Of a stretch of DNA of 64,000 bases, positions 34,524-44,563 are shown in pieces. Position numbers and translations under genes: made by a program. This DNA is from HGM11416 sp034104345 (GTDB lineage: Bacteria > Bacillota > Clostridia > Christensenellales > Borkfalkiaceae), in NCBI GenBank assembly GCA_034104345.1, contig JAXEDY010000016.1:1-64000 (forward strand), given 5' to 3'. The notes below the pieces were generated by a model. The model had not been told where the DNA came from, made no database searches, and saw only the letters and a program-made list of their open reading frames with translations. Within the stretch, counting starts at the first letter, position 1. The number at the start of each line of letters is the position of its first letter.

Positions 34524-37500
34524 ATGAAAAGAGAACTTGCAAAAAAATCGCTTTTGCTTGTGCTTCTGCTCTCGCTTATCGGCTGCTTTTTCGCGGCGTG
34601 CGGCGAGAGGGCGGATAACGAAATCAAGTTGTCCGCATGGCTCGACCGTTACGACGAAAAGACCATAACGCTCGAAAACGGAAACGCAAGCGACTACGAG
34701 TGGCAAAGCGCCGACGAAACCGTAGTTACCGTCGAAAACTTAAAACTCGTTGCCAAAAGCGAAGGACAAACCACCGTTACAGGCACCAAAACCGGCGAAA
34801 AGGTAATAATCGACGTAACCGTAAACGATTCGGGTGCCGTTCCGCGCGCTTCGCTCGACGAAGTAGTGGCTTATGCGGGAGCGCAAACAACCGTTACGCC
34901 CAAACTTACTTATAACGGCGCGGCTGTTGAAGCGAACGTAGAATATACCTATAAAATCAAAGACGAAAGCGTTGCAACCGTAAGCGGAAACGTTGTAACG
35001 GGCGTAAGCGTGGGTAACACCGAAATCACCGCCCGCGGCACGTATAAGGGCGTTGAATTAAGCGCGAAAGCAACCCTTGTCGTTAAACCTTATAACTTTA
35101 TCGAGATAAGCGAAAACGATAAAGATATAACCCTTTACAACGCTAAAAATTCGCCGCTTTCTTACCGCGAAATCAGCGTTACCGTGGTTAAAAAAGGCGA
35201 AGAAATCAAAAAACCCGAACTTGAAATAGTTTCAGAAAAACAAGGTATAGTCGCTTATAACGAAGGCAAAATCGTTGCTATCGGCGAAGGCACAACCAAA
35301 GTTTTCGTAAACTGCGGCGATTTAACCGACGAACTTACCGTAACAGTTTTGCCCAACTATATTGAAGAAACGTTCAACAACACCGTAAGCGCGGCGTTCG
35401 GCACCACTTACGAAGCCTATACGGGCGAAGTAGGCGGCAGAACCGAAGGGCTGTTCAGATACGTTACCACAAACACAAATATCGAAGGGCAGAACTATTG
35501 GCAGCAACGCATAGTGAACACGCAATCGTCGCAAAAGTGCATCGACCTTTATAAAGACAAAGGTTACAGATATTTCGCGTTCGATATGTATGTAACAAAA
35601 CCCGCAAACATGCTCGCGCCGATCGGCGGATCGACCGACGCCGCCTATATTTACGGCGACAGGTATTTCGACGTTGACGGTATTAAGATGATTGCGGACG
35701 GCAGAATTACCAATAAACTCGAAGCGAATAAATGGATAACCGTGGTTTACGATATGCGCCAAAGAGTTTTAATCGATCCCGCGGCAAACGCCGACTTCTA
35801 TCTTGCGCTTCACGAATCCGAACTGACCACCTATCTTTCGAATATCCGCTATTATTTAGACAACGCGTTTATTCCCGAAGAAGGCGCTGTTTCGTATGAA
35901 AAGAAAGACGGCTACGTTCAGGCTTCGAACGGCGAATTCGCGCTTTATCGCGGAGCCGACGAAAGCAGAATGACCGTTGAAAAATCCGAAGTTGCGGGCG
36001 TTAAAAATGCCGTTAAACTTACGGGTAACGATTCGGAATTTGAACAAAACGCGCTCGTTATCGCGTCTTCTACGGGGCGCGACCGCAGCGATTCGCTCGT
36101 TAATCTTCAGGAAAAAGGCAAATATTTAACTTTCGACCTCTACGTGAAAAAAGCCGATTCGATCCGCTTGTCGATAGACTATGGCAAAACCGTTCAGAAC
36201 GTAATTTTAAACAAAACCGATTTCGAACGCGTTTCGTGGCTGTCGCTTATTTCGGGCGATAAACAACTTCACGTTTTAAAACCGCAAACATGGATTACCG
36301 TAAGCGTCGAATATGCGAAAATGTTAGGCGCGTTAAACGTCGTTTCAAACGATCCCGTCGCTATTTTAATAGGAACCGTTAAAGCGGGCGACGAAATTTT
36401 GGTAAACAACGCGCGCTATTATGAAACCGACGCGCATATCCCCGCCGAATTTGCAGACAAAGCGCCCGCATACATTGCGGCAAGCAAAAACTCGGTTATA
36501 ACTACGTCAGGCGAAATCGACCTTTCGTTCGTTATCGAAAACGGCGAAGCGGGGCAGGTTCCCGTTATCGTTTCGGATAGCGAGGCGGTAGTTGTGGGCG
36601 AAAACGGCAAACTTACCGCCGCAAAAACAGGCTTTGCAAACGTAACCGCAACTTTCGGCGATTTAGAAGCAGTAACCGTTCCGGTAAGAGTTATCCCGTC
36701 GAACGAATATAAGCTTAACAACACGCCGTATATCGAATATCCCGACAACGGCTCGTCGTTCGTGGCTACCTACGTCGCAACTTTCGCGCCCGACAGCCCC
36801 GAATATCAAACCGCTACCGCGTTGAAAGTTAAATTCAAATTTAACGAAAACGTTAATTTCCTGCACGTTTTAACCGCACCTAACTGGGGGCTTCAATCCG
36901 ACGGCGTCGAAATAGGCGACGGCGTATATCAGGGCTTTAAGTCGTGGAACAATCAGGAAGTTGCAACAAACGGCTTCGGCGCGGCGAAATTAACCGTTTT
37001 AAACGAAAACGGCGAAGTTTTAGGCGCCCTTAATCAAGAAGGTATCAAGTGGGAAACCGACGTTACCTACACCTTGATAATAAACCTTGCCTCAAACGAA
37101 AAAGTATACTTCTTCACTTCGGATAACATCAAAGCCATAGAAGAATATTGGTGGGGCAACGGCGGACTTTATTATAAAGCCGATATTTTGAACGTTGTAA
37201 ACTTCACCGAATTTACCGCTCTTTACGAAACCGCTCCCGCTCCGCAGATCGTTGCGGATAGAACCGAAGTTGTTACGTTTAACGGCAAAACCGAAACCGT
37301 AAATGCGTTTGTGGCGTTCGCCCGCGACAAACAAATTTCGTGGACTTCGGAAAACGAAAACGTTGCAACCGTAAACGGCGGCGTTATCACGGCTAAAGGG
37401 CTTGGCAAAACCAACGTGGTTTTATCGGCAGACGGCGCCGAAAGCGTTAAAATCCCCGTAAGCGTAGTAGAAGGCAAAGATATAACGCCGAGTTATAAAG

Positions 37501-39461
37501 AAAACGCGGAGGGCTATTCGCAGGGTATGTATATGGACCTTTCGGCTTACGACGGATTCGACGGCATCACCTTTAACATGACTTTTGCCGACGAAAACTC
37601 GTATTTAACCATAATCGACGGGGTTCCGTTTGTTCCTTGGGGTTATGCGAGCACCGATCGTTCTTCGATTATCGGTCCGAACACCTTTAAATCGATTTTC
37701 AGACCCGACATCGAAGGCTTTAATTACACTATCTCGACCGACGTTTTAAAAATCAAAGACGAAAACGGCGCGTATATCGATTACACTCACGGTTACACCT
37801 TCCAAAAAGGCGTAAAATACGCGGTTGAATATCAACTTCCCTCAAACTGTGGCAGACGTCTTACTTTCTGGGTTGCAAAAACCGATGAACACGGGAACTA
37901 TTGGGCAGGTGAAGGTTTGAACAAAAATTACTATCAAAACCCGCTCGAACATGTTGCCATAACCGACGTTAAAGGTTTGTGGACTTCCGCTCCCGTATTC
38001 TCGGCTGAAATAAGCGAAAGCACCAAAGCGGTTTCGGTCGGCGACGAATTTACTTTAACCGTTGCCGTTAAAAACGCGTTCGGTTTAACCGGCGCATGGT
38101 CTACCGATAATAACGAAGTTGTTTCGGTAACCGATAGCGGCGTTGTAACCGCAAAAAAACTGGGCGTTGCCAACGTTATTTACCAAATCGGCGGCGTAGA
38201 ACTTAAATGCGAAGTTAAAGTTTGCGACGTAAAAGATATAACTCCGTCGTGGGGCAGATACCGTCAGGATTACCCGCAGGGCGCAATATTAGACCTTTCG
38301 GCTTATTCGGGTTATAACGGCATTACGTTCGATATGTCGTTTGCCGAAGACGGCACATTTCTTACCGTAACGCAGGGTAAAGTAATAGGCTGGGCTACGG
38401 GCGGCATTGCCGACTATGCAAGCGTTATCGGACCCGCTACTTTCAAAGGCGTTTGGGCCCAAACAAAAATGAGCGATTGCATTCCCGTTAACGTCTTCAG
38501 AATTAAAGACGAAAACGGCGCGTATATCGATTACACTCAGGGCTATTCGTTCAAAGCGGGCGTAACCTATAAGGTCGAATACGAACTCACCGACGAAAAA
38601 CACCTTTCGTTCTGGACGGCAAACAACGACGAACACGGCATATTCTGGGAAATAAACAAATATTATACAAACGCATTAGAACACGTTACCGTAAGCAACG
38701 TTAAAGGATTTTGGACTGTCGAACCGCAAATAAAAGTTTCGCTTAACGTTACCGAAAAGGGCGTTACTGTAGGCGACGAATTTACTTTAACCGCAGCCGT
38801 AGTAAACGCGTTCGGTCAAAGCGGCGTTTGGGCAACCGATAACGGCGAAGTCGCTTCGGTTACTTCCGACGGTTTTGTAGAAGCGTTAAGCGTAGGCACC
38901 GCCAACGTTTCTTACACCGTAGGCGGCGTTAAAGCCGTTTGCGTTGTAAAAGTGGGCGGATATAAAGCGGTTACCGCTACCTGGACGCCTTTCCACGAAG
39001 AAGCTGTAAGCGGCAGATATTTAACCATTACCGAAAGCGATTATTCTGCTTTAAGGTTTAGAATGACCATAAAGAACGCAAATTCGGGTAACTTATACCT
39101 TACCTTTACCGACGGAACGGGAACCGGCTGGGCAACCGACGGTATTCCCGATGCCGCAAGCATTATAGGTCCCGGCACTTATGAAAAAGTGTGGGGGAAT
39201 GCCGAATATCCGTATATTTCGCAAGACGTTTTAAAAATTAAAGACGAAAACGGAAATTATATCGACTATTCGAGCGGCTATTCATTCGAACAGGGCAAAA
39301 CTTACACCGTCGAATACGTTATATCTGCACCTCGCCACATAGGTTTCTGGGCGGCAAGTACCTCCGTCCACGGTATTTATTGGGCGGGTGATAGTTTTAG
39401 CAAATACTTCACGAACCCGTTCGACTACGTTGAATTCAGCGATTACGAAGGCTTGTTCTAA
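34524..39461 (+). CDS. Giant Ig-like (Big_2) repeat lipoprotein with three C-terminal modules
   Basis: A 1645-aa surface lipoprotein. The ATG at 34524 has AAGGAG; two candidate lipobox cysteines are Cys21 (LIGC) and Cys26 (FAAC). Bacterial Ig-like (Big_2) domains recur, each with the pattern ESVATVSGNVVTGVSVGNTE. Between them are larger beta modules. The C-terminal 700 residues contain three related units of about 200 aa, each starting with KDITPSW or KAVTATW, with a VLKIKDENGAYIDY strand and a W-x-A/T motif, separated by Big_2 domains. No catalytic site is recognised; adhesion or glycan binding is the likely role. The repeat units share near-identical DNA stretches, which implies recent duplication or gene conversion. 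Confidence 0.75.
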   Translation: MKRELAKKSLLLVLLLSLIGCFFAACGERADNEIKLSAWLDRYDEKTITLENGNASDYEWQSADETVVTVENLKLVAKSEGQTTVTGTKTGEKVIIDVTVNDSGAVPRASLDEVVAYAGAQTTVTPKLTYNGAAVEANVEYTYKIKDESVATVSGNVVTGVSVGNTEITARGTYKGVELSAKATLVVKPYNFIEISENDKDITLYNAKNSPLSYREISVTVVKKGEEIKKPELEIVSEKQGIVAYNEGKIVAIGEGTTKVFVNCGDLTDELTVTVLPNYIEETFNNTVSAAFGTTYEAYTGEVGGRTEGLFRYVTTNTNIEGQNYWQQRIVNTQSSQKCIDLYKDKGYRYFAFDMYVTKPANMLAPIGGSTDAAYIYGDRYFDVDGIKMIADGRITNKLEANKWITVVYDMRQRVLIDPAANADFYLALHESELTTYLSNIRYYLDNAFIPEEGAVSYEKKDGYVQASNGEFALYRGADESRMTVEKSEVAGVKNAVKLTGNDSEFEQNALVIASSTGRDRSDSLVNLQEKGKYLTFDLYVKKADSIRLSIDYGKTVQNVILNKTDFERVSWLSLISGDKQLHVLKPQTWITVSVEYAKMLGALNVVSNDPVAILIGTVKAGDEILVNNARYYETDAHIPAEFADKAPAYIAASKNSVITTSGEIDLSFVIENGEAGQVPVIVSDSEAVVVGENGKLTAAKTGFANVTATFGDLEAVTVPVRVIPSNEYKLNNTPYIEYPDNGSSFVATYVATFAPDSPEYQTATALKVKFKFNENVNFLHVLTAPNWGLQSDGVEIGDGVYQGFKSWNNQEVATNGFGAAKLTVLNENGEVLGALNQEGIKWETDVTYTLIINLASNEKVYFFTSDNIKAIEEYWWGNGGLYYKADILNVVNFTEFTALYETAPAPQIVADRTEVVTFNGKTETVNAFVAFARDKQISWTSENENVATVNGGVITAKGLGKTNVVLSADGAESVKIPVSVVEGKDITPSYKENAEGYSQGMYMDLSAYDGFDGITFNMTFADENSYLTIIDGVPFVPWGYASTDRSSIIGPNTFKSIFRPDIEGFNYTISTDVLKIKDENGAYIDYTHGYTFQKGVKYAVEYQLPSNCGRRLTFWVAKTDEHGNYWAGEGLNKNYYQNPLEHVAITDVKGLWTSAPVFSAEISESTKAVSVGDEFTLTVAVKNAFGLTGAWSTDNNEVVSVTDSGVVTAKKLGVANVIYQIGGVELKCEVKVCDVKDITPSWGRYRQDYPQGAILDLSAYSGYNGITFDMSFAEDGTFLTVTQGKVIGWATGGIADYASVIGPATFKGVWAQTKMSDCIPVNVFRIKDENGAYIDYTQGYSFKAGVTYKVEYELTDEKHLSFWTANNDEHGIFWEINKYYTNALEHVTVSNVKGFWTVEPQIKVSLNVTEKGVTVGDEFTLTAAVVNAFGQSGVWATDNGEVASVTSDGFVEALSVGTANVSYTVGGVKAVCVVKVGGYKAVTATWTPFHEEAVSGRYLTITESDYSALRFRMTIKNANSGNLYLTFTDGTGTGWATDGIPDAASIIGPGTYEKVWGNAEYPYISQDVLKIKDENGNYIDYSSGYSFEQGKTYTVEYVISAPRHIGFWAASTSVHGIYWAGDSFSKYFTNPFDYVEFSDYEGLF

Positions 39462-39482
39462 GCCGAAAATAAGGTTTAAAGT

Positions 39483-39531
39483 AAAAAAAGAGCAACTTGT
39501 TTTGCCTTAAAACAAAAGCGGTTGCACTTTT
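39483..39531 (+). terminator. Terminator of the Big_2 repeat gene
   Basis: GCAAC...GTTGC arms and an inner TTGTTTT/AAAACAA pair form a long hairpin followed by TTTT. Confidence 0.65.
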
Positions 39532-39639
39532 ACAAAAGAAAAATTAAAACGGCGGGTAGTCGGGCGGGCAAAAAATTCCGCTCGGCTGCCCGTGCGTTTA
39601 AAAAAAATTTACACGAAAATCAGTTATATTTTTCATAGC

Positions 39640-39838
39640 CCCCTTTCCGTCTGTTACAATATTTAATAGTTGCATAATCAAAGAGAAGCCTTCTCCCGTT
39701 TATCTTTTGGAGAATGTGTCGGCAACTGCCGACGGATGAGGGGTGATTTCTATAATTCGGTAGTCAAACCCCGCTGTCCTAATTTAGGGAAAGTGGTTTT
39801 TACGAGTGAAAACAAGTAAAAATCGAAAGGGGATAATG
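39640..39838. repeat. Dispersed intergenic repeat module 1
   Basis: Non-coding sequence with a TCGGC/GCCGA hairpin (39719-39732), a GAGAAGCC...GGAGAATG inverted pair and a GATGAGGGG segment. The style matches intergenic repeats I know from gut Clostridia genomes; identity should be tested by search. Confidence 0.4.
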
Positions 39839-39854
39839 CCGCATAAAAACAATC

Positions 39855-39956
39855 GTCATCCTGAGCGTTAGTCGAAGGATCAAGCGAAGCGAATGTTTGA
39901 TATGCGGCTAACGCCTTGATGTTTCGACTGCGCCTGTCGGCTCCGCTCGACATGAC
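39855..39956. repeat. Dispersed intergenic repeat module 2 (GTCATCCTGAGCG family)
   Basis: It starts GTCATCCTGAGCG and ends CGCTCGACATGAC, an imperfect terminal inverted repeat, with an inner AGTCGAA-ATCAAG / CTTGAT-TTCGACT pair. This is a widespread bacterial intergenic repeat type. Confidence 0.65.
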
Positions 39957-39966
39957 TAAAAACAGC

Positions 39967-39985
39967 GGGCGACCGATGGTCGCCC
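39967..39985. repeat. GGGCGACC hairpin repeat
   Basis: GGGCGACC (39967-39974) and GGTCGCCC (39978-39985) form a perfect 8-bp stem with a 3-base loop. A related GCGACC/GGTCGC hairpin is at 28991-29007. Confidence 0.7.
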
Positions 39986-40003
39986 CTACGATAAAAAAAA
40001 CAC

Positions 40004-40038
40004 AAAAACTCGCCTATAAGTCGATTATCGGCACATTC
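40004..40038 (-). repeat. Stem-loop repeat copy 9
   Basis: The minus strand reads GTGCCGATAATCGACTTATA exactly, with weak arms. It sits 24 bp upstream of a start codon rather than after a gene. Confidence 0.8.
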
Positions 40039-40061
40039 AAAATAAAATACTTAACATTAAC

Positions 40062-41222
40062 ATGAGTGACAAACAAAACGAACTTTTTAATTTATCCGAC
40101 CGTTTCCCCATTGGATTTTGGAACTATACTACGGCAGGTACTTTAAACGCCTCCGAAAGCGCCGACGACTGGAAACAACTCGGCATGAACGTTGCTATGT
40201 CGAGCACGTTGCCGCTCGGCGGCGACAAACAAGACATAATCGATTGTCTGAACGAATCGCAAAAACGAGGTATTAAGGTCATCGTGTGCGATCAGCGCAC
40301 GAATTGGAGAACTTACACCGATTTCGGCGAAGAAAAATATAAAGCGGGCGTTATGCAGGCGGTAAAAGATTTCGGAAGTCATCCCGCGTTTTACGCATTT
40401 CACGTAGGCGACGAACCGCATATCGACGAATGGAACGATATGGAAAATTCGCTTAAAATAGTAAACTCGGTTTCGAACGGATTTATAAACTTTTTGCCGC
40501 TTTACGACGAAAACGGACCCGAATGGCACGGAATAAAATACGCGGGCTATGCCGATCTTATAGTAAAAACGGCTTTAAACACCGGGTTAAAAGTAATTTG
40601 TTACGATTTTTACACGCAGTGCGAATATCATTACGACGAAAAAGGCATAAACGATTATTATAAAAATCTCGTGTTTTTCAGGGATATTGCTTTGCGCGCA
40701 AACGCCGCTTTCTGGACGACGCTTTTATCCGTAGGGCATTGGAAATACCGCGTGCCGACCGTCGACGACGTAAGGTGGCAACTTTACACGGCGGTTGCTC
40801 ACGGCGTAAACGGCATTTTGTGGTTTTTTATTTACGAGCGCGAAAAAGATTCGTCGTATCGCGGTTCGCCCATAAATTGTTTTTACGAAAAAACGTCGTT
40901 GTTTTACGATTTGTCAACCGAAAACCGCGTGTTTTTAAAGTATTACGCGCATAATTTTATCGGCGCCGAACTTAAAAACGTATATCATCTTAAAAAGGTT
41001 TATGCGGGGCAAAAAGAATTCAAGCCGCAAAGCGTAAAATCGCTTAACCTTAACCGAAATTGCGGTTCTGCGCTTATAATATCCGAATTTTCGGGCAAAA
41101 ACGGCGACTTTATAGCGATAACCAACAACGAACAGCGCGACGTAGAGCAGGTGTTCGGCGAATATAACGGAAAAACGTTCGACGAATGGCTCGCCCCTGG
41201 GCAACTTATCGTATTAAAATAA
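40062..41222 (+). CDS. Putative cytosolic glycoside hydrolase (TIM barrel)
   Basis: No signal peptide. The sequence follows a GH-A-like barrel: an early WNYTT strand, GIKVIVCDQRTNW, then FYAFHVGDEPHIDEW where Glu in DEP is the likely acid/base, and later AVAHGVNGILWFFIYE. The last 80 residues form a small beta domain ending in a WLAPGQLIVLK strand. It resembles GH42-type or uncharacterised putative glycosidases, but I cannot fix the family. There is no SD before the ATG. The next gene is an AraC regulator, then GH3, suggesting a small regulon for one sugar. Confidence 0.55.
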   Translation: MSDKQNELFNLSDRFPIGFWNYTTAGTLNASESADDWKQLGMNVAMSSTLPLGGDKQDIIDCLNESQKRGIKVIVCDQRTNWRTYTDFGEEKYKAGVMQAVKDFGSHPAFYAFHVGDEPHIDEWNDMENSLKIVNSVSNGFINFLPLYDENGPEWHGIKYAGYADLIVKTALNTGLKVICYDFYTQCEYHYDEKGINDYYKNLVFFRDIALRANAAFWTTLLSVGHWKYRVPTVDDVRWQLYTAVAHGVNGILWFFIYEREKDSSYRGSPINCFYEKTSLFYDLSTENRVFLKYYAHNFIGAELKNVYHLKKVYAGQKEFKPQSVKSLNLNRNCGSALIISEFSGKNGDFIAITNNEQRDVEQVFGEYNGKTFDEWLAPGQLIVLK

Positions 41223-41259
41223 AATCGGCTTAAAATTAAAGTCGACGCGCTTAAAATTC

Positions 41260-41272
41260 GCCGGAATCCGGC
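41260..41272 (+). promoter_or_regulatory. Short hairpin between glycosidase and AraC genes
   Basis: GCCGG and CCGGC flank AAT. It is too short and lacks T's, so it is probably not a terminator. Confidence 0.3.
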
Positions 41273-41304
41273 AGGGTAAAATAACGCCGTAATATTAAAA
41301 AACT

Positions 41305-42240
41305 ATGAATAAACTTATCGACGCGTTTTCAAACGGCGTATCGCTTATGGATATAAACCCGTTCGTGCGCTTTGTAAACAAAATAATAACAGATAAAGAC
41401 GAAATTCATGCATGCCCTATGCGTCAGCTTTACGATTATCAACTCGTTTGCGTGTTAGAAGGCAACCTTAATTTCAGAATCGGTAACGACGTGGTCGAGC
41501 TGTATTCGGGCGACCTTATTATTCTGCCGCCGTTCGTGTGGACGTACGAATATTGCAAAAACAGTTCGTTCTGCAAATATTACATCGTGCATTTCGACTT
41601 TTTTTACAACAGGTCGCGAGTAGACTGGCAGGTCGAAGATATGTATCTTAAATATTGCCGTCCGTGGGTGAAAAGCGTTGAACCCAATCCCGAATACATC
41701 GATAAATCCGACAGGAATTTCGGCGCGCTTAAAAGTTACGCGGTCGAAAAGAACGCGCTTACCGACGATACAATCGAACTTTTGCAAAAAATGCTCGACG
41801 TTTATCGCGCGGCTTATCGAAAAGGGCGGCTTAAAAGCGAAGATATACTTTTAAAATCGTATATGTTAAAGTTTTTTGCCACTTTGTGTTCGCCTATGGT
41901 AAGCGGGAACACCCACAGCGACGCGGTAAACGGCTTTATCGATTACGTTATTGCAAACTATAATCAGAAAGTAAGCGTTTCCGCTTTCGCGCGCGAGTGC
42001 GGCTATACCGTAAACCATTACCGCAAAATTTTTAAAGCCGAAACGGGCGAAACCCCGCTCGATTATCTTTTGAAAGTGCGCATCGAAAAAGCCAAAGACT
42101 TTTTGCTTTATAACGTTCCCGTAAACCAGACTGCCGAAAGAGTAGGGTTCGACGATCCCTATTATTTCAGCAAAGTGTTTAAAAAAGTAACCGGCGTTTC
42201 GCCTAAAAACTATAAAAAAACCATCGAAAAAATGTGCTGA
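41305..42240 (+). CDS. AraC-family transcriptional regulator
   Basis: A sugar-responsive activator or repressor. The N-terminal cupin (about 40-110) has YQLVCVLEGNLNFRIG and YSGDLIILPPFVW. The C-terminal 100 residues carry two helix-turn-helix units (KVSVSAFARECGYTVNHYRK and NQTAERVGFDDPYYFSKVFK), ending with the signature VTGVSPKNYKK. It lies between a putative glycosidase and GH3, 58 bp before the latter, all on the plus strand, so local regulation of these enzymes is likely. Confidence 0.9.
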   Translation: MNKLIDAFSNGVSLMDINPFVRFVNKIITDKDEIHACPMRQLYDYQLVCVLEGNLNFRIGNDVVELYSGDLIILPPFVWTYEYCKNSSFCKYYIVHFDFFYNRSRVDWQVEDMYLKYCRPWVKSVEPNPEYIDKSDRNFGALKSYAVEKNALTDDTIELLQKMLDVYRAAYRKGRLKSEDILLKSYMLKFFATLCSPMVSGNTHSDAVNGFIDYVIANYNQKVSVSAFARECGYTVNHYRKIFKAETGETPLDYLLKVRIEKAKDFLLYNVPVNQTAERVGFDDPYYFSKVFKKVTGVSPKNYKKTIEKMC

Positions 42241-42297
42241 CTGCGGCGGGCGGTTGCCAAAGTCCGGCAAACGTATAAAAAACGTATAAATATAAAA

Positions 42298-44367
42298 ATG
42301 CTTAACATAAACGACCTGACAATAGAAGAGAAACTTAAAATTTTAACCGGCAAAGATTTTTGGCGCATTTATAACGCGAACGGCAAAATAACCGACTTTT
42401 TTATGTCGGACGGGCCCAACGGGCTAAGAAAATGCAACGACGAAGGGGTTGCTGCCCCCGCGTTGTCCGTGCCCGCAATCGCAGCGCTTGCAAACTCGTG
42501 GAGCGAACGCGCCGTAGAACTTAACGCCGAAGTTTTGGCTGACGAATGTATCGAGCAGGGCGCGGATATGCTTCTCGCCCCGGGGGTAAACATAAAACGC
42601 ACTCCGCTTTGCGGCAGAAATTTCGAATATTTTTCCGAAGACCCGTATCTTTCGGGCGTGTTGGGCGGCGCTTACGTTAAAGGCTTGCAAAATAACGGCG
42701 TGGGCGCGTGCGTAAAGCATTTTTGCCTTAACAATCGCGAATACGACCGCGAATTTATTTCAAGCGAGATAGAAGAACGCGTTTTAATGGAAACTTACGT
42801 TCGCCCATTCGAACTCACGCTTAAACAAAAACCGTGGTCGGTTATGTGTTCTTATAATAAAATCAACGGCGTTTACGCTTCCGAAAACGCCTGGCTCTTA
42901 AAGGATATTCTGCGCGAAAAACTAAACTTCGGCGGCTTAATCGTTTCGGACTGGGGCGCTGTGCATAACAGTTATAAATCGCTTAAAGCGGGGCTCGATT
43001 TACGCATGGCTTACGACGGTCGCGCCTATAACGAACTTAAAACCGCGTTCGATAACGGGCTTATAAGCATTTACGAAATCAACGCCGCCGTAAAGCGCAT
43101 TTTAAATCTCGTCGATAAAAAAATCGAAGCGGATAAAACCAAAAAAGTTAAATATACAAAGGAAGAACGCCGCCAAAAAGCGCTCGAAGTAGCGCGCGAG
43201 TGTGTGGTTTTATTAAAAAACGACGACGATATTCTGCCGCTTAAATCGTTTGATACGACGAAAGGCGGTGCGAAAAACAGCGCAACCGGCGAAGCAATCG
43301 GCGAAAAAAGCGGCGCAAAAAACGACGTAAAAAAAGTTTACGTTGCGGGCGAATACGGATTAACCCCGCCTTACGGCGGAGGCGGTTCGAGCCACGTTAC
43401 TTCAGAATTCAAAGCGCCCGACCTTGCCGCGCTTATATCCGAGCGTACGGGCATAAACTCCAAATATCGCGCAATTTACTCTCGCGACAGCGTGTTTGCA
43501 AAACAAATTCTGTTAAAAAGCGCAAAAGAAGCCGACGCGGTCGTGTTGTGCGTGGGTGAAGGCGAAACCGAACACCGCGAGGGCGCCGACAGAACGAGCA
43601 TAAAACTTTCGCCCGTGCAGGAAAAAATCATTTTAGATACCGCCGAAATTAACCCGAACGTTATCGTGGTGATTTATTCGGGCGGGGCAATGGACGTAAG
43701 CGCGTGGAAAGACAAAGTTAAGGCTATAGTTTACGCGGGCTTTCTGGGTGAAACAGCAAACCTTGCGGTTGCCGACGTTCTGTGCGGAAAATGCTGCCCG
43801 AGCGGCAAATTATCCGAAACTTTCCCTCTTAATTTAAACGATAATCCCGTAAACGATTTTAATTATAACGCGTTTTACGAAAGATACGTCGACGGCGTGT
43901 TCGTAGGCTATAAATATTACGAAAAGGCGCAAAAGCAGGTGGCTTATCCGTTCGGATTCGGGCTTTCGTATGCAAAGTTTAACTATTCGAACCTGCAAAT
44001 CGAAAAGAAAAGCGAAACCGATTACGATATTTCGTTCGATATAGAAAATCTTTCGGATATTCCCGCCAAGGAAGTTGCCGAAATTTACGTTAAAAGCGAA
44101 TTCGCCGCGGTTTCGCGCCCCGAAAAAGAACTTGTCGCCTTTAAAAAGGTAGAAATCGGCGCGGGCGAGAAAAAACGCGTTAAAATTTCGCTCGATAACC
44201 GCGCGTTCGCATATTACAGCGTGCCGCTTAAAAATTATTACGTCGAAAACGGCGAGTTTAAAATTTTAATCGGTTCGTCGTCGCAGGATATCAAACTTTG
44301 CGGCTCGGTGAATATCTGCCTGTCCGACGAAGATCAGGTAACCGCGCAGTTTTCCGATTTTAATTAA
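42298..44367 (+). CDS. GH3 family beta-glucosidase-like enzyme
   Basis: A cytosolic exo-acting beta-glycosidase. The GH3 barrel is clear: SDGPNGLRK near residue 37, LLAPGVNIKRTPLCGRNFEYFSEDP (93-116), KHF (Lys140-His141), and GLIVSDWG with the nucleophile Asp218. The second alpha/beta domain carries YGGGGSSHV and VLCVGEGETEHREGADR. A C-terminal Fn3-like domain (about 570-670) completes the usual three-part layout; 689 aa fits. A Gly/Lys-rich insert at about 320-345 is not typical. No SD is seen before the ATG. Substrate may be glucosides or N-acetylhexosaminides. Confidence 0.92.
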   Translation: MLNINDLTIEEKLKILTGKDFWRIYNANGKITDFFMSDGPNGLRKCNDEGVAAPALSVPAIAALANSWSERAVELNAEVLADECIEQGADMLLAPGVNIKRTPLCGRNFEYFSEDPYLSGVLGGAYVKGLQNNGVGACVKHFCLNNREYDREFISSEIEERVLMETYVRPFELTLKQKPWSVMCSYNKINGVYASENAWLLKDILREKLNFGGLIVSDWGAVHNSYKSLKAGLDLRMAYDGRAYNELKTAFDNGLISIYEINAAVKRILNLVDKKIEADKTKKVKYTKEERRQKALEVARECVVLLKNDDDILPLKSFDTTKGGAKNSATGEAIGEKSGAKNDVKKVYVAGEYGLTPPYGGGGSSHVTSEFKAPDLAALISERTGINSKYRAIYSRDSVFAKQILLKSAKEADAVVLCVGEGETEHREGADRTSIKLSPVQEKIILDTAEINPNVIVVIYSGGAMDVSAWKDKVKAIVYAGFLGETANLAVADVLCGKCCPSGKLSETFPLNLNDNPVNDFNYNAFYERYVDGVFVGYKYYEKAQKQVAYPFGFGLSYAKFNYSNLQIEKKSETDYDISFDIENLSDIPAKEVAEIYVKSEFAAVSRPEKELVAFKKVEIGAGEKKRVKISLDNRAFAYYSVPLKNYYVENGEFKILIGSSSQDIKLCGSVNICLSDEDQVTAQFSDFN

Positions 44368-44447
44368 CCGTGGCGTAGGTTTGTAAAAATGCGAAAAAAA
44401 TAACGACAAAACGCGTAAAAAGTTAAACGATTTGGTTTTTTAACCTG

Positions 44448-44481
44448 AAACCGCACGCAAAAATTCAGCATTGCGGTTTTT
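44448..44481 (+). terminator. Terminator of the GH3 gene
   Basis: AAACCGCA pairs with TGCGGTTT across a 16-base loop, then T-rich sequence. Confidence 0.6.
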
Positions 44482-44500
44482 CGTTTGACTTTTTGCGTTT

Positions 44501-44531
44501 TATAATTTAGAATCTATTTGAAAAAAGATTC
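44501..44531 (+). promoter_or_regulatory. -10 box and inverted repeat of the GH112 gene
   Basis: TATAAT (44501-44506) has no good -35 at 16-18 bp, suggesting activator-dependent transcription. GAATCT (44510-44515) and AGATTC (44526-44531) form an inverted repeat with a 10-base spacer near the start site, a possible site for the LysR protein encoded downstream. Confidence 0.45.
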
Positions 44532-44563
44532 GGATTAAATAATTTTTTTAAGAGAGTGTTACT

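Noticed and set aside
44485..44506. TTGACT with TATAAT as the GH112 promoter
   Set aside because: The spacer is only 10 bp, too short for sigma-A.
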